Program-made: the position numbers and the translations under genes
Part shown: piece after piece, positions 53,559 through 61,084 of the stretch
How positions within the stretch are numbered: position 1 is the first letter of the stretch
Layout: each line of letters begins with the position of its first letter
DNA from: Bacteroidota bacterium
Lineage (GTDB): Bacteria; Bacteroidota; Bacteroidia; Cytophagales; Cytophagaceae
Assembly: GCA_023428135.1 (NCBI GenBank)
Contig: JAEYZG010000017.1
Location: 62,001 to 126,000, forward strand
Length of the DNA: 64,000 bases
Reading direction: 5' to 3'
Notes under the pieces: model-generated
Told to the model about the DNA's origin: nothing
Database searches by the model: none
What the model saw: the letters and a program-made list of their open reading frames with translations, nothing else

Positions 53559-54098
53559 CTACAACTTTTCATTTTTAGTTTGATATAACATTAAAGCTCT
53601 TTCTTTATTAAGCTCTTCATCATCCTGAATTCTCAGGAAATAATCCGCCTGCCATTTTTTAGTTTTTTCAGCTTGTTTATTTAAAGCAGCTTCCCATGGG
53701 GGATATACCCGGATTCCTCTTTTTCCATCTTTATTATTCCCGGATATTATACCTTTAGTCAAAAGAACTGATTTGGGAAACACAAACTGTCCTAAAAGGT
53801 TGTCTTTGCGAGTGCTGATTACCATTAAGTCAAAATCATCGGATATATCAAATGGTTGTATAGGCCCATTATCCATTCTCTTCCATATGGTAACAAATTG
53901 TCCGCTTTTGGTCGGAGTTGTTTTGGCCACTCTGAAAATGATTTTTCTTTTGTTAATGGTTAATTGACAGGCGCCGTATTCAGCACTTTCAGACTCAGCC
54001 TGAGGTGCAATGCAATCAAATCCACATCGGTCATAGATTTCTTTTTTTGCGATAAAAAAATCTTCAGGTATATGATTGGGTATAATGTTGTTACTCAT
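53559..54098 (-). CDS. MepB-family protein
   Basis: A 179-residue MepB-like protein. Recognisable stretches are AEYGACQLTINKRKIIFRVAKTTPTKSGQFVTIWKR split over residues ~39-74, then DDFDLMVISTRKDNLLGQFVFPK and GKRGIRVYPPWE (~127-138). In Staphylococcus aureus mepB belongs to the mepRAB multidrug MATE operon, where its function is unknown. Here a MATE transporter gene lies 1.4 kb downstream on the same strand but is separated by other genes. There is no MepR-like regulator. Confidence 0.85.
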   Translation of the reverse strand: MSNNIIPNHIPEDFFIAKKEIYDRCGFDCIAPQAESESAEYGACQLTINKRKIIFRVAKTTPTKSGQFVTIWKRMDNGPIQPFDISDDFDLMVISTRKDNLLGQFVFPKSVLLTKGIISGNNKDGKRGIRVYPPWEAALNKQAEKTKKWQADYFLRIQDDEELNKERALMLYQTKNEKL

Positions 54099-54293
54099 TC
54101 AGTAAATTTCTTTCTTATGTAAATGTAACTGATTAAGAATAAAAAAATATTTAATTCTGAAAGAGAGGTCACTTTATTTCTATCCAATTTCAGTACTGTA
54201 CAGTTTTTCTTTACCCATCTTGGATTTTTTTATTAAATTTGAATCTGTAAAAAGGCTTTAATCGAGCAGTAGTTAATAGAAAGAAAGCACATC

Positions 54294-54731
54294 ATGAAGA
54301 AATTCATATTATTTATTCTTGTATTTTTATTGGTTTGTGTGAATTTTATTTTGCCTTATGTAAGTTTTGATCATGGCATCAATCAAAAGAATTCATTGAT
54401 ATACCTGATTGTAAATGAGGAATACCGAGAGGAAACATTTATTGCACTAACAGCTTTTTATCCTTTAATATCTTTAATTCTATATTTAATCTTTAAGGAT
54501 ATTTCAGGTTTGATTTATGGTAAAGTTCTGTTATTTTTTGGGGGTGGTGCAGGAGTACTTTCAACAGCTTTATTATGGCTCATTATGAATCTCCATCTGG
54601 ATGTAGAAATTGTTTCTTATAATTTTTCCTATTATTCAATCCTGCTTAGTCAAGGGGGAGCATCCCTTATTACACTCATTTTTGCATTAAAGCCCAAAAA
54701 ATCATTAAAGCCTTCTCAATTGTCTGTATAA
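54294..54731 (+). CDS. Small four-helix membrane protein of unknown function
   Basis: A 145-residue integral membrane protein with about four hydrophobic helices: KKFILFILVFLLVCVNFIL (~2-20), FIALTAFYPLISLILYLIF (~49-68), GKVLLFFGGGAGVLSTALLWLIM (~76-98) and YYSILLSQGGASLITLIFAL (~113-132). An AGAAAGAAAG ribosome site lies about 10 bases before the ATG. No family is recognised. It is convergent with the next gene. Confidence 0.6.
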   Translation: MKKFILFILVFLLVCVNFILPYVSFDHGINQKNSLIYLIVNEEYREETFIALTAFYPLISLILYLIFKDISGLIYGKVLLFFGGGAGVLSTALLWLIMNLHLDVEIVSYNFSYYSILLSQGGASLITLIFALKPKKSLKPSQLSV

Positions 54732-54761
54732 TATAATTCGAGCTGAGGTTACTTGGCTTAT

Positions 54762-55433
54762 CTAATATCTTTCTTCAGCTTTAAATAATGCACGCTTGCC
54801 TAATATTTCTTCGAATGATTGGATTGCTTTAATGACTTTTTGATTAATTTCTGAAGGTTCCAATTCCATACCTGCTCCGGGCAGATAATTTGAATGAACG
54901 AAAATTCCAATACCTTCAATTATGGTATCAGGTACAATGATTACTTTTTTAATGGCTTGTTTTTCACTTTCATTGAATTTTTGCCAATTTTTCATATAAG
55001 CATATGGGCGCTCTAAAAACATATAAGGGTTTAATTTTACATTTTTCCAGTTTAAACTATCATAGTGGGATATGAATTTATATTTAAGAGGTTCTAGAAT
55101 CATGTTGTTATTTTGCCTGATAGAATCGACCTTTCTTTGTGACCAATTTTCTTCCAGTTTTATTCCTAGCGCAATTGTGTCTGGTTTGTTGTAAATGCCA
55201 TTTCTGTTATAGATGGGACTGATGGAGGTGTTAATAAAAAAAGTCTCCGAGAACCGGATAAATATTTCATCAGATTCTGTTTCAATACTCCACGATTTGT
55301 CGGGTAATCTCTTTTTTAATTTCTCAGTGAGATCAGATTTAACAACTTCAATAGAATTCTGGCATTGAGCGGGGAAACTGCATATAATGGCTAGTATAAA
55401 TATTTTTAGAAATATTTTAAGTTTAATTTCCAT
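54762..55433 (-). CDS. Exported hypothetical protein
   Basis: A 223-residue protein from the ATG at 55433, which gives a good signal peptide (KIFLKIFILAIICSFPAQC). An earlier in-frame start at 55493 adds an extra hydrophobic N-terminus and is less likely. The mature part is soluble and rich in Lys/Glu/Ile, with mixed alpha/beta character (RLPDKSWSIETESDEIFIRF, DTIALGIKLEENWSQRKVD, EKQAIKKVIIVPDTIIEGI). No domain is recognised. It sits downstream of the MATE gene on the same strand, after a terminator-like hairpin. Confidence 0.6.
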   Translation of the reverse strand: MEIKLKIFLKIFILAIICSFPAQCQNSIEVVKSDLTEKLKKRLPDKSWSIETESDEIFIRFSETFFINTSISPIYNRNGIYNKPDTIALGIKLEENWSQRKVDSIRQNNNMILEPLKYKFISHYDSLNWKNVKLNPYMFLERPYAYMKNWQKFNESEKQAIKKVIIVPDTIIEGIGIFVHSNYLPGAGMELEPSEINQKVIKAIQSFEEILGKRALFKAEERY

Positions 55434-55484
55434 TAAGATCACAATGATTAAATATTTTTTTCTGATGAAAAATAGGCAGGATAT

Positions 55485-55524
55485 AAAAAACAAAAGCTCC
55501 GGTTTTAGTATTCCGGAACTTTTG
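55485..55524 (-). terminator. Terminator of the MATE gene
   Basis: Near-perfect arms CAAAAGCTCCGG (55491-55502) and CCGGAACTTTTG (55513-55524), with one mismatch, and a T-run on the minus strand (A-run 55485-55490). It starts 22 bases past the MATE stop. Confidence 0.75.
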
Positions 55525-55545
55525 TAATGTATATACTTATTTGCT

Positions 55546-56934
55546 TTAAACTTTTATCTCTTTCCATCTCCCTTTATTAAAGTAATACCAGGAAAGCAGG
55601 GCTATAAGGGCTTGTGCTGCCGGAACTGCGATGATTGCTCCGTAGGATTTCATATCTAATCCTTTTGCGAGAAAATAAGCCAAGGGAATCTGAAATACCC
55701 AAAAGCAAATAATGTTAATAACTGTTGGTATTTTTGTATCTCCTGCACCGTTCAGGGCTGATGTCATTACCATTCCTATTCCATAGAATATATAGCCGCC
55801 ACCAATGATCTGCAGAGATTCAACTCCATATTTTATGACTTGTTCGTCTGTTGAGAATAATCTCACAATTGGTTCGGAAAAGAATAAGAAAAGAATCATA
55901 ACCAAACCTGTGAAGATGCTGTTGTATTTTGTCGCAATCAGCACGCTTTGTTCTGCTCTTTCAAATTCCTTAGCTCCAAGATTTTGCCCGACAAGGGTAG
56001 CTGCCGCATTACTTAATCCCCATGCTGGTAAAATAAAGAACATAAAATTGCGTAATGCTATCTGATAGCCGGCAGATGCGGCAGTACCTTCCAGTTCTGC
56101 CACAAGTCTGGTGATGACGATCCAGCTTCCGCTTGCTACAAGAAATTGGAATGTGGCAGGCCATGCAACATTGGTTAATGATTTTATAATTTCCTTATCA
56201 AAATCAAAATGTTTTTTACAAAACTTAATTATCCCATTGCCTTTTACAAGGTGGTATACCTGATATAGTACTCCACTACTTCTTCCTATTACCGTAGCTA
56301 TAGCTGCACCCTTTAATCCCCAGAAATGAATCAGGAGAGGGCAGAGGATGATATTTGTAAGGCTGGCAATCCACAGGCTTTTCATTGCCATGGATGCATC
56401 ACCGGCTCCCCTGAATATTCCATTGATAAGAAATAGTAACATAATGGCAAGACTTCCTCCCAGCATGATCTGTGTAAATATGGCGCCTTCTGCTATTACA
56501 TCTTTATCAGCTCCCATGAGTGCCAGTATTTCACTTGCATAAAAAATACCTGCGATAGTAATAGGGATTGTAATTATTGTAGATATCAGAATTGATTGTG
56601 CTCCTGAATGTGCAGCTGCATTGGGATTCTTTTCTCCGATTCTTCTGGCTACTATAGCAGTTGCTGCAGTACTAAGGCCTATTGCCAGTGAGTAAATCAG
56701 AGTGATAAAGGATTCCGTAAGGCCGACCGTTGCAATTGCATTTTTACCAAGTTTACTTACAAAGAACATATCCACCACTGCAAATACGCTTTCCAGACTA
56801 AGTTCAAGTATCATTGGTATAGCCAATAAAACAACAGCTTTGGAAATATTGCCGGAGGTAAAGTCCTGGTGTTCTCCGTTCAAAGATTGCCTAATGATTG
56901 CAAATACTTTGCGGGAGTTATTTAATGTAATCAT
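55546..56934 (-). CDS. MATE-family multidrug/cation efflux transporter
   Basis: A 462-residue integral membrane protein of the MATE family with about 12 helices. Signatures include ISKAVVLLAIPMILELSLES (~28-47), VVDMFFVSKLGKNAIATVGLTE (~50-70), LGGSLAIMLLFLINGIFRGAG, the second-half VAWPATFQFLVASGSWIVITRLV and LSNAAATLVGQNLGAKEFERAE (~312-333). It should extrude cationic drugs in exchange for Na+ or H+. A mepB-like gene lies nearby on the same strand. It is the downstream neighbour of the RibD-like reductase gene (31 bases) on the same strand and may be co-transcribed with it. Confidence 0.93.
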   Translation of the reverse strand: MITLNNSRKVFAIIRQSLNGEHQDFTSGNISKAVVLLAIPMILELSLESVFAVVDMFFVSKLGKNAIATVGLTESFITLIYSLAIGLSTAATAIVARRIGEKNPNAAAHSGAQSILISTIITIPITIAGIFYASEILALMGADKDVIAEGAIFTQIMLGGSLAIMLLFLINGIFRGAGDASMAMKSLWIASLTNIILCPLLIHFWGLKGAAIATVIGRSSGVLYQVYHLVKGNGIIKFCKKHFDFDKEIIKSLTNVAWPATFQFLVASGSWIVITRLVAELEGTAASAGYQIALRNFMFFILPAWGLSNAAATLVGQNLGAKEFERAEQSVLIATKYNSIFTGLVMILFLFFSEPIVRLFSTDEQVIKYGVESLQIIGGGYIFYGIGMVMTSALNGAGDTKIPTVINIICFWVFQIPLAYFLAKGLDMKSYGAIIAVPAAQALIALLSWYYFNKGRWKEIKV

Positions 56935-56965
56935 TTTAAAAATTCTATTAATTATTTTTTATCCA

Positions 56966-57520
56966 TCAGAAAGGTTCATAGCAAAGCATGACATTCCCGG
57001 ATTTAAAAGTTTTAGCTGATTTAAGATTTAGATTAAGCTTATCACTGATTCCTTCAAATAATCTTTTGCCTTTACCTAAAACAAGAGGATTTACCATTAT
57101 TCTATATTCATCTATCAGATTATGCTTAATAAATGTAAGGGCAAGATCTGAGCTTCCGAAAATAGCCATGTCCTTTCCCTGTTCTTTTTTCAGGTTCATC
57201 ACAACTTCATTGATGTTCTCATTTACAATTCTGGTATTTTGCCAGTTAGCGTTTTTTAGCTTTTTTGAGAATACGATTTTTGAAAGGTTGTTCATTCTCT
57301 CTGCCACTATAGGGTCATTCTTAATCGCATCCTGAGTAGGCCAGTAGCTTGCCATCAGTTCATAAGTAATTCTTCCGAAAAGCAATATATCAAGGCTTTT
57401 AAGAAGGTCAATAGCATATTCATTGAATTCCTCATCTACATTGTGCCAGTCTATTTCTTTATTAGGACCTTCATATAGACCATCCACAGAAATCATCATT
57501 TGAAATATCAATTTTCTCAT
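56966..57520 (-). CDS. Dihydrofolate reductase/RibD C-terminal-like protein
   Basis: A 184-residue cytoplasmic protein of the RibD C-terminal/DHFR fold (yyaP/yddF-type). The landmarks are KLIFQMMISVDGLYEGPNKEIDWHNVDEEF split over ~3-33, LLFGRITYELMASYWPTQDA (~46-65), KIVFSKKLKNANWQN (~81-95), DMAIFGSSDLALTFIKH (~117-133) and YRIMVNPLVLGKGKRLFEG (~139-157). Substrate unknown; NADPH use is likely. It lies just downstream of the broken SRPBCC remnant and next to small stress-type genes that often travel together. Confidence 0.85.
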   Translation of the reverse strand: MRKLIFQMMISVDGLYEGPNKEIDWHNVDEEFNEYAIDLLKSLDILLFGRITYELMASYWPTQDAIKNDPIVAERMNNLSKIVFSKKLKNANWQNTRIVNENINEVVMNLKKEQGKDMAIFGSSDLALTFIKHNLIDEYRIMVNPLVLGKGKRLFEGISDKLNLNLKSAKTFKSGNVMLCYEPF

Positions 57521-57531
57521 AGCTGTAATAT

Positions 57532-57660
57532 TTACTTTTCCAAATATTCTTTTAATGATGTTCCTATAATGTAATTCCAGCCTGGTACAGAGTTTTTCCT
57601 GGCAAAACCAGGGATGTCTTCCGGAAAAGTTTCCAGCCCTTCATGTGTCAGCTTTTCATA
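57532..57660 (-). pseudogene. C-terminal remnant of an SRPBCC (AHSA1-like) gene
   Basis: In the minus strand, 57660 to 57532 encodes KLTHEGLETFPEDI and then a YIIGTSLKEYLEK-type end with a stop, which is the hallmark C-terminus of SRPBCC/AHSA1-like proteins. Upstream the frame is broken: a one-base loss turns an expected Tyr codon into a shifted frame near 57660, and stop codons follow in all frames to 57808. Only about 42 residues are intact. The upstream 57661-57808 is unreadable debris. Such genes normally sit beside VOC and DoxX genes, as here. Confidence 0.7.
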
Positions 57661-57808
57661 TCATTCTTATCAGTTATAGCTTTCTAAACCTTCTGGATCG
57701 GTGTTTAATAGCTTTTTCTTTTTCTAATGGGTAAAGTCACCTTTAAGAAGTTTGTTCCATCTGGTAAAATCTATTCTTATTTTTTTGTTCAATAACCGTT
57801 CAGGCTAT

Positions 57809-58024
57809 CTAATCAGGTAAAACTTCCGCATTGCATCCAAGTTTACTTAGGAAGCTTATAAGAAATTCTGTATTAAACTCACTTTCACTTTTTATCCTAA
57901 GGATATTTTCTTCATCATCAAGGTCAAAATTTGCCTGATAACCGTCAAAATTTTGGTGGATCAGGCTGACTAAAATTTCAGCCATAGCCTGATCACATAT
58001 ATTCGTTTTAAATACTTCTATCAT
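57809..58024 (-). CDS. Small conserved Bacteroidota protein, ferredoxin-like fold probable
   Basis: A 71-residue protein from the ATG at 58024 (AAAAAGAG ribosome site). The frame is open much farther upstream, but that part runs across the DoxX gene on the same strand and is a shadow. It matches a small family of Bacteroidota proteins by the IHQNFDGYQANFDLDDEENI and LGCNAEVLPD stretches; from its size and pattern a betaalphabeta (HMA-like) fold is likely, but there is no CxxC metal motif. It lies 74 bases downstream of DoxX. Function unknown. Confidence 0.6.
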   Translation of the reverse strand: MIEVFKTNICDQAMAEILVSLIHQNFDGYQANFDLDDEENILRIKSESEFNTEFLISFLSKLGCNAEVLPD

Positions 58025-58098
58025 CTCTTTTTCAATTTGAATATGGCATTCTGATGATCCCGGAGAGATTAATAGATTATTCCTAATTAATCTGAGGG

Positions 58099-58479
58099 TT
58101 ATCTCATCGCCAAAATTGGTTCGTAATTTTTTCTGTATGCATAAGCAAGGAACAGATTGGCCAGTAATACTATTATTGCAACAGGAAGTCCTTCCGGAGC
58201 TAAGAATAAGTGGCAAAGAAGAATATTCACCGAAACAGGGAATAAAATTACTGTTGCCAAAGGCACGAAAAAGCCTGTGATTAGTGCTAACCCGCATACC
58301 AGTTCAACAATTTTTATAAGATAGAAAAGGTATCCTGAAGCAGCCATGCCATCTGTAAATGTTTTAAGTGGTCCAGCAGGAAGTTCCGGTTGTTCTACAA
58401 GGTTAAATAATACAACTGCCCCTGAAACAGCCATTAAAAGTCCAAGGAGAATGCGTACAGTGATTGTTGCTATTTTCAT
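58099..58479 (-). CDS. DoxX-family membrane protein
   Basis: A 126-residue integral membrane protein with four helices: ITVRILLGLLMAVSGAVVLF (~6-25), SGYLFYLIKIVELVCGLALITGF (~48-70), LATVILFPVSVNILLCHLFL (~74-93) and LPVAIIVLLANLFLAYAYR (~98-116). It fits the DoxX/DoxD-like family, which is linked to redox stress and quinone use, but the exact function here is unknown. It lies 55 bases downstream of the frameshifted VOC gene and 74 bases before the small protein gene. Confidence 0.85.
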   Translation of the reverse strand: MKIATITVRILLGLLMAVSGAVVLFNLVEQPELPAGPLKTFTDGMAASGYLFYLIKIVELVCGLALITGFFVPLATVILFPVSVNILLCHLFLAPEGLPVAIIVLLANLFLAYAYRKNYEPILAMR

Positions 58480-58533
58480 AATTGTTGATTTGTATAAGTT
58501 TGGTTAAATGTTTTTGCTGTTTGTTTATGTTAT

Positions 58534-58967
58534 TTAATTGTTTTCGTGATCGAAATTCACCATCCAATGTATTCCGAATTTGTCTGTGAACATACCGAAA
58601 TAAGCTCCCCAAAAGGCTTTTTCAAGGGGCATTGTAACCTTTCCTCCAACAGATAAACCATTGAATAATCTTCTTGCTTCCTCTTCACTTTCTGCAACTA
58701 TAGCTACCGAGAAGTTATTTCCTTGTACGATAGGATTTCCTCCGAATACTTCAGGGCTGTCACTTCCCATAAGGATGCTGTTTTTTCCAATTGGTAAGGT
58801 CATATGCATAATCTGCTCTTTAGCACCTTCAGGCAAGGGATGTTCTGAAGGGACATCCTTGAGAATCGCATTATAGAAGGAAAATCCCCACCAAAGACAG
58901 ATTTATAAAAATTGAATGCATTTTCACAGGTACCATTAAAGGTAAGATAAGAATGTATAGCTGCCAT
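58534..58967 (-). pseudogene. VOC (PhnB/glyoxalase-like) protein gene broken by a frameshift
   Basis: The gene starts at the ATG at 58967 (MAAIHSYLTFNGTCENAFNF) and continues as FYKSVFGGDFPSIMRF, then the frame is lost at about 58861-58866, where an extra GA (minus-strand TC) sits in TTCTCAAGG; removing it restores RFKDVPSEHPLPEG. The reading resumes in the other frame as PLPEGAKEQIMHMTLPIG and runs to the stop at 58534 (FGIHWMVNFDHENN). The two halves are a typical PhnB-type VOC protein of about 144 residues. The break may be a real mutation or a sequencing error. Neighbours are DoxX and an SRPBCC remnant, the usual company. Confidence 0.8.
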
Positions 58968-59541
58968 TTCTTATTGGTTTAATATTTATCAGGTTGAACT
59001 TGCAACTTAAAGTATTTAAATAAAACTTATATCATATACTCAAATAATTTTATCTATCGAAATCGTATATAAGATCCTTTAGACAAATTTATGTTGATTC
59101 ACTTAATATATCAGGGTGTAATTTTGCCAATAAAAGGGTTATTTACGACAGTTATTGATTGGTTTGAATTAATAGGTAGAAAAACAGTTATGATATTCCT
59201 CTGTTTAATTTGGTTTTCAATCAGACTGAACTGATTTTTAAGATTATAGCTTCTTACTGGATTTACTACAAGGATATAATATTATACTGTTCAATGTTTC
59301 GGTGGCTATTGTTTTTTCAGCTTTAAGATCATAAATAACAAGATCAGAGATACTAAAATGGGGACAGGTTTAAATTCTGTCTAAAAGATATATTTGAAAA
59401 ACGGTTGGAAATGCTCGCGGATATTATATAATCAAATTGAAATTCGGGGCTAATAGTTATCCAGGCAATTAATAAAACATAAAAAAGGCTGTCTCCTTAG
59501 AAACAGCCCTTTTTTTAGTATAATGTTTTTAAACTTCAAAT
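58968..59541. other. Intergenic region with possible promoter and terminator
   Basis: A 574-base gap with no convincing gene. On the + strand TAATTTTG (59119-59126) matches the Bacteroidota -7 box, with a TTG (59094-59096) 22 bases upstream. The bidirectional hairpin at 59481-59518 could end such a transcript, so an unannotated RNA of about 380 bases is possible. A 48-codon open frame (59091-59237) has no ribosome site. Confidence 0.35.
59481..59518 (-). terminator. Terminator of the DUF2911 gene, bidirectional
   Basis: Stem GGCTGT/ACAGCC (59487-59492 with 59503-59508), A-run 59481-59486 and T-run 59510-59516, so it can act on both strands. It lies 23 bases past the DUF2911 stop. Confidence 0.75.
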
Positions 59542-60063
59542 TTATTTTATAGCAACCGGAATTTCTGTATTCTCCCAGAGTAAAGAAAAGCCTGTCGGGG
59601 TTATTTTATATGTCAGTCGTTCGTTGGGGTTTGTTTTACGAACCTTTACTTTTGCCCTAAGGGCATCCTGCTTTTCATCATATTTATAAGCCCCCCATTG
59701 GTTACTTATTTTATTGAAGATTACAGTCCAGTCACCTTTTTCTGATGGTATAACAAAAAATGAGTAACTTCCTGCAGGAAGAATTTTGCCACCTATTGTA
59801 AGATCCTGATCTGTATTAAAAACGGTAGCTTCATTTGCTCCAGCTCTCCATATCTGATCATATGGAACAAGACTCCCCCAAACTTTTCTGCCTTTTACAG
59901 AAGGACTACTATATTTAATAGAAACATTAGCTTTACCAATTTTTCCACTCACGCTGTCAAGAGGACTTACACGATTTTCTGGCTTTTGCGCAAATACGTT
60001 GCTGGAAAATAATACTCCGAAGAGAATAAAGGTAAAAACTTTTAATAACTGATTCATTTTCAT
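59542..60063 (-). CDS. DUF2911 family exported protein
   Basis: A 173-residue protein with signal peptide (LLKVFTFILFGVLFSSNVFAQ) and a DUF2911 domain over the rest. Landmarks are RVSPLDSVSGKIGKANVSIKY (~32-52), GRKVWGSLVPYDQIWRAGANE, ATVFNTDQDLTIGGKILPAG and YSFFVIPSEKGDWTVIFNK. DUF2911 proteins are common in Bacteroidota, periplasmic or outer-membrane-linked, and of unknown role. In-frame ATG codons at 60063 and 60057 are both possible. It is 93 bases downstream of the cysE stop on the same strand. Confidence 0.88.
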   Translation of the reverse strand: MKMNQLLKVFTFILFGVLFSSNVFAQKPENRVSPLDSVSGKIGKANVSIKYSSPSVKGRKVWGSLVPYDQIWRAGANEATVFNTDQDLTIGGKILPAGSYSFFVIPSEKGDWTVIFNKISNQWGAYKYDEKQDALRAKVKVRKTNPNERLTYKITPTGFSLLWENTEIPVAIK

Positions 60064-60156
60064 TCTTACAAGTTGTTTAAATTTTTATTATTTTAAATAA
60101 GCAATTTAAAACAATATAATTCAAGAAATGTTTTAGGAAATTTTTAATCATATTCA

Positions 60157-60975
60157 CTACACCAACTGTTCTTTTGAATCAATTCGAAGCTGATGAGTAT
60201 TAAATACATTCGAATATGCTTTTACACTTCTTGTTAAAAATACGCTTCCACCTATAATACTGTCCCGTCCAATTATAGTATTTCCTCCGAGAATGGTTGT
60301 TCGGGCATAGATAATTACATTGTCTTCAACAGTTGGATGTCGCTTTATATTTGATAACTGTTTGCTAACCTGGAGTGCTCCGAGTGTGACACCCTGATAT
60401 ATGCTTACGTTATTACCAATGACTGCTGTTGAACCTATCACAATCCCAGTACCATGATCTATAAAAAACGGTACTCCAATGGTTGCATTTGGATGGATAT
60501 CTATACCAGTCCTGCCATGAGCCAGTTCTGTAAGTACTCTTGGTAAAATCGGAATTCCCAATAAAGAAAGTTTATTAGCTATTCTGTATACTGCAATGGC
60601 ATAAAACCCCGGGTAAGTAACAACCACCTCATTCACACTGGTAGCAGCAGGATCACTTTCAAATATTTTTATTGCATCCCTACGCAGGTTATTATAAATC
60701 GTTTCCAGGTCGTCGTAGAACGCATTAACAGCTTGCTCTATATCATAATCCTTGGGATCGAGATAGCTGAGCAGCATATTTTCCAGGTCAATCTGATTCT
60801 TTTTAAGAATGCCCTCATAGGTAGAATACCTGTTGAGTCTGTTGTTAGGAAATAGAAATTCTATTAAATCTAAAAGCCAGGCTGAAGCTCCCTGGATGGA
60901 AGGGGAGGCTTCCCATTCTGCTTTATGGGTTTTATTCAGGAGTTCAAGAAATGAATGTACTTTAGTATTTTTCAT
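60157..60975 (-). CDS. cysE: Serine O-acetyltransferase (CysE/EpsC-like)
   Basis: A 272-residue serine acetyltransferase, which makes O-acetylserine for cysteine synthesis from acetyl-CoA and serine. The start is taken at the ATG at 60975; a GTG at 60978 is the alternative. An alpha-helical N-terminal half is followed by a left-handed beta-helix of hexapeptide repeats with the CysE signatures ELAHGRTGIDIHPNATIG, FFIDHGTGIVIGSTAVIGNN and YQGVTLGAL, then GNTIIGRDSIIGGSVFL. The His and Asp at the active site (HGTGI) are present. In family 2A encapsulin loci this gene often accompanies the shell and desulfurase genes, which matches the layout here. Confidence 0.92.
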   Translation of the reverse strand: MKNTKVHSFLELLNKTHKAEWEASPSIQGASAWLLDLIEFLFPNNRLNRYSTYEGILKKNQIDLENMLLSYLDPKDYDIEQAVNAFYDDLETIYNNLRRDAIKIFESDPAATSVNEVVVTYPGFYAIAVYRIANKLSLLGIPILPRVLTELAHGRTGIDIHPNATIGVPFFIDHGTGIVIGSTAVIGNNVSIYQGVTLGALQVSKQLSNIKRHPTVEDNVIIYARTTILGGNTIIGRDSIIGGSVFLTRSVKAYSNVFNTHQLRIDSKEQLV

Positions 60976-61023
60976 CACTTTCTAATTTCTGTTAAAAAAA
61001 AAGAATAACCTTGAAGGTGTAGG

Positions 61024-61068
61024 AAAAAAAAACTGCACAGCTTTTCCATAGAAAAGTGCGCAGTTTTT
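61024..61068 (-). terminator. Terminator between the cysteine desulfurase and cysE
   Basis: Outer stem AAAAACTGC (61028-61036) with GCAGTTTTT (61060-61068), plus an inner CTTTTC/GAAAAG stem; T-run on the minus strand. It is 16 bases past the desulfurase stop, so cysE may be under its own promoter or rely on readthrough. Confidence 0.75.
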
Positions 61069-61084
61069 GTTATTTATTCCGTCC

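Noticed and set aside
57809..58297. A 162-residue minus-strand frame
   Set aside because: Its first ~90 codons lie inside the DoxX gene in another frame; only the part from 58024 to 57809 looks real and is annotated.
58403..58612. A 69-codon minus-strand frame between DoxX and VOC
   Set aside because: It overlaps both genes in a different frame and has no family match.
59091..59237. A 48-codon + strand open frame with a hydrophobic patch
   Set aside because: No ribosome site, and AT-rich sequence makes such frames frequent by chance.
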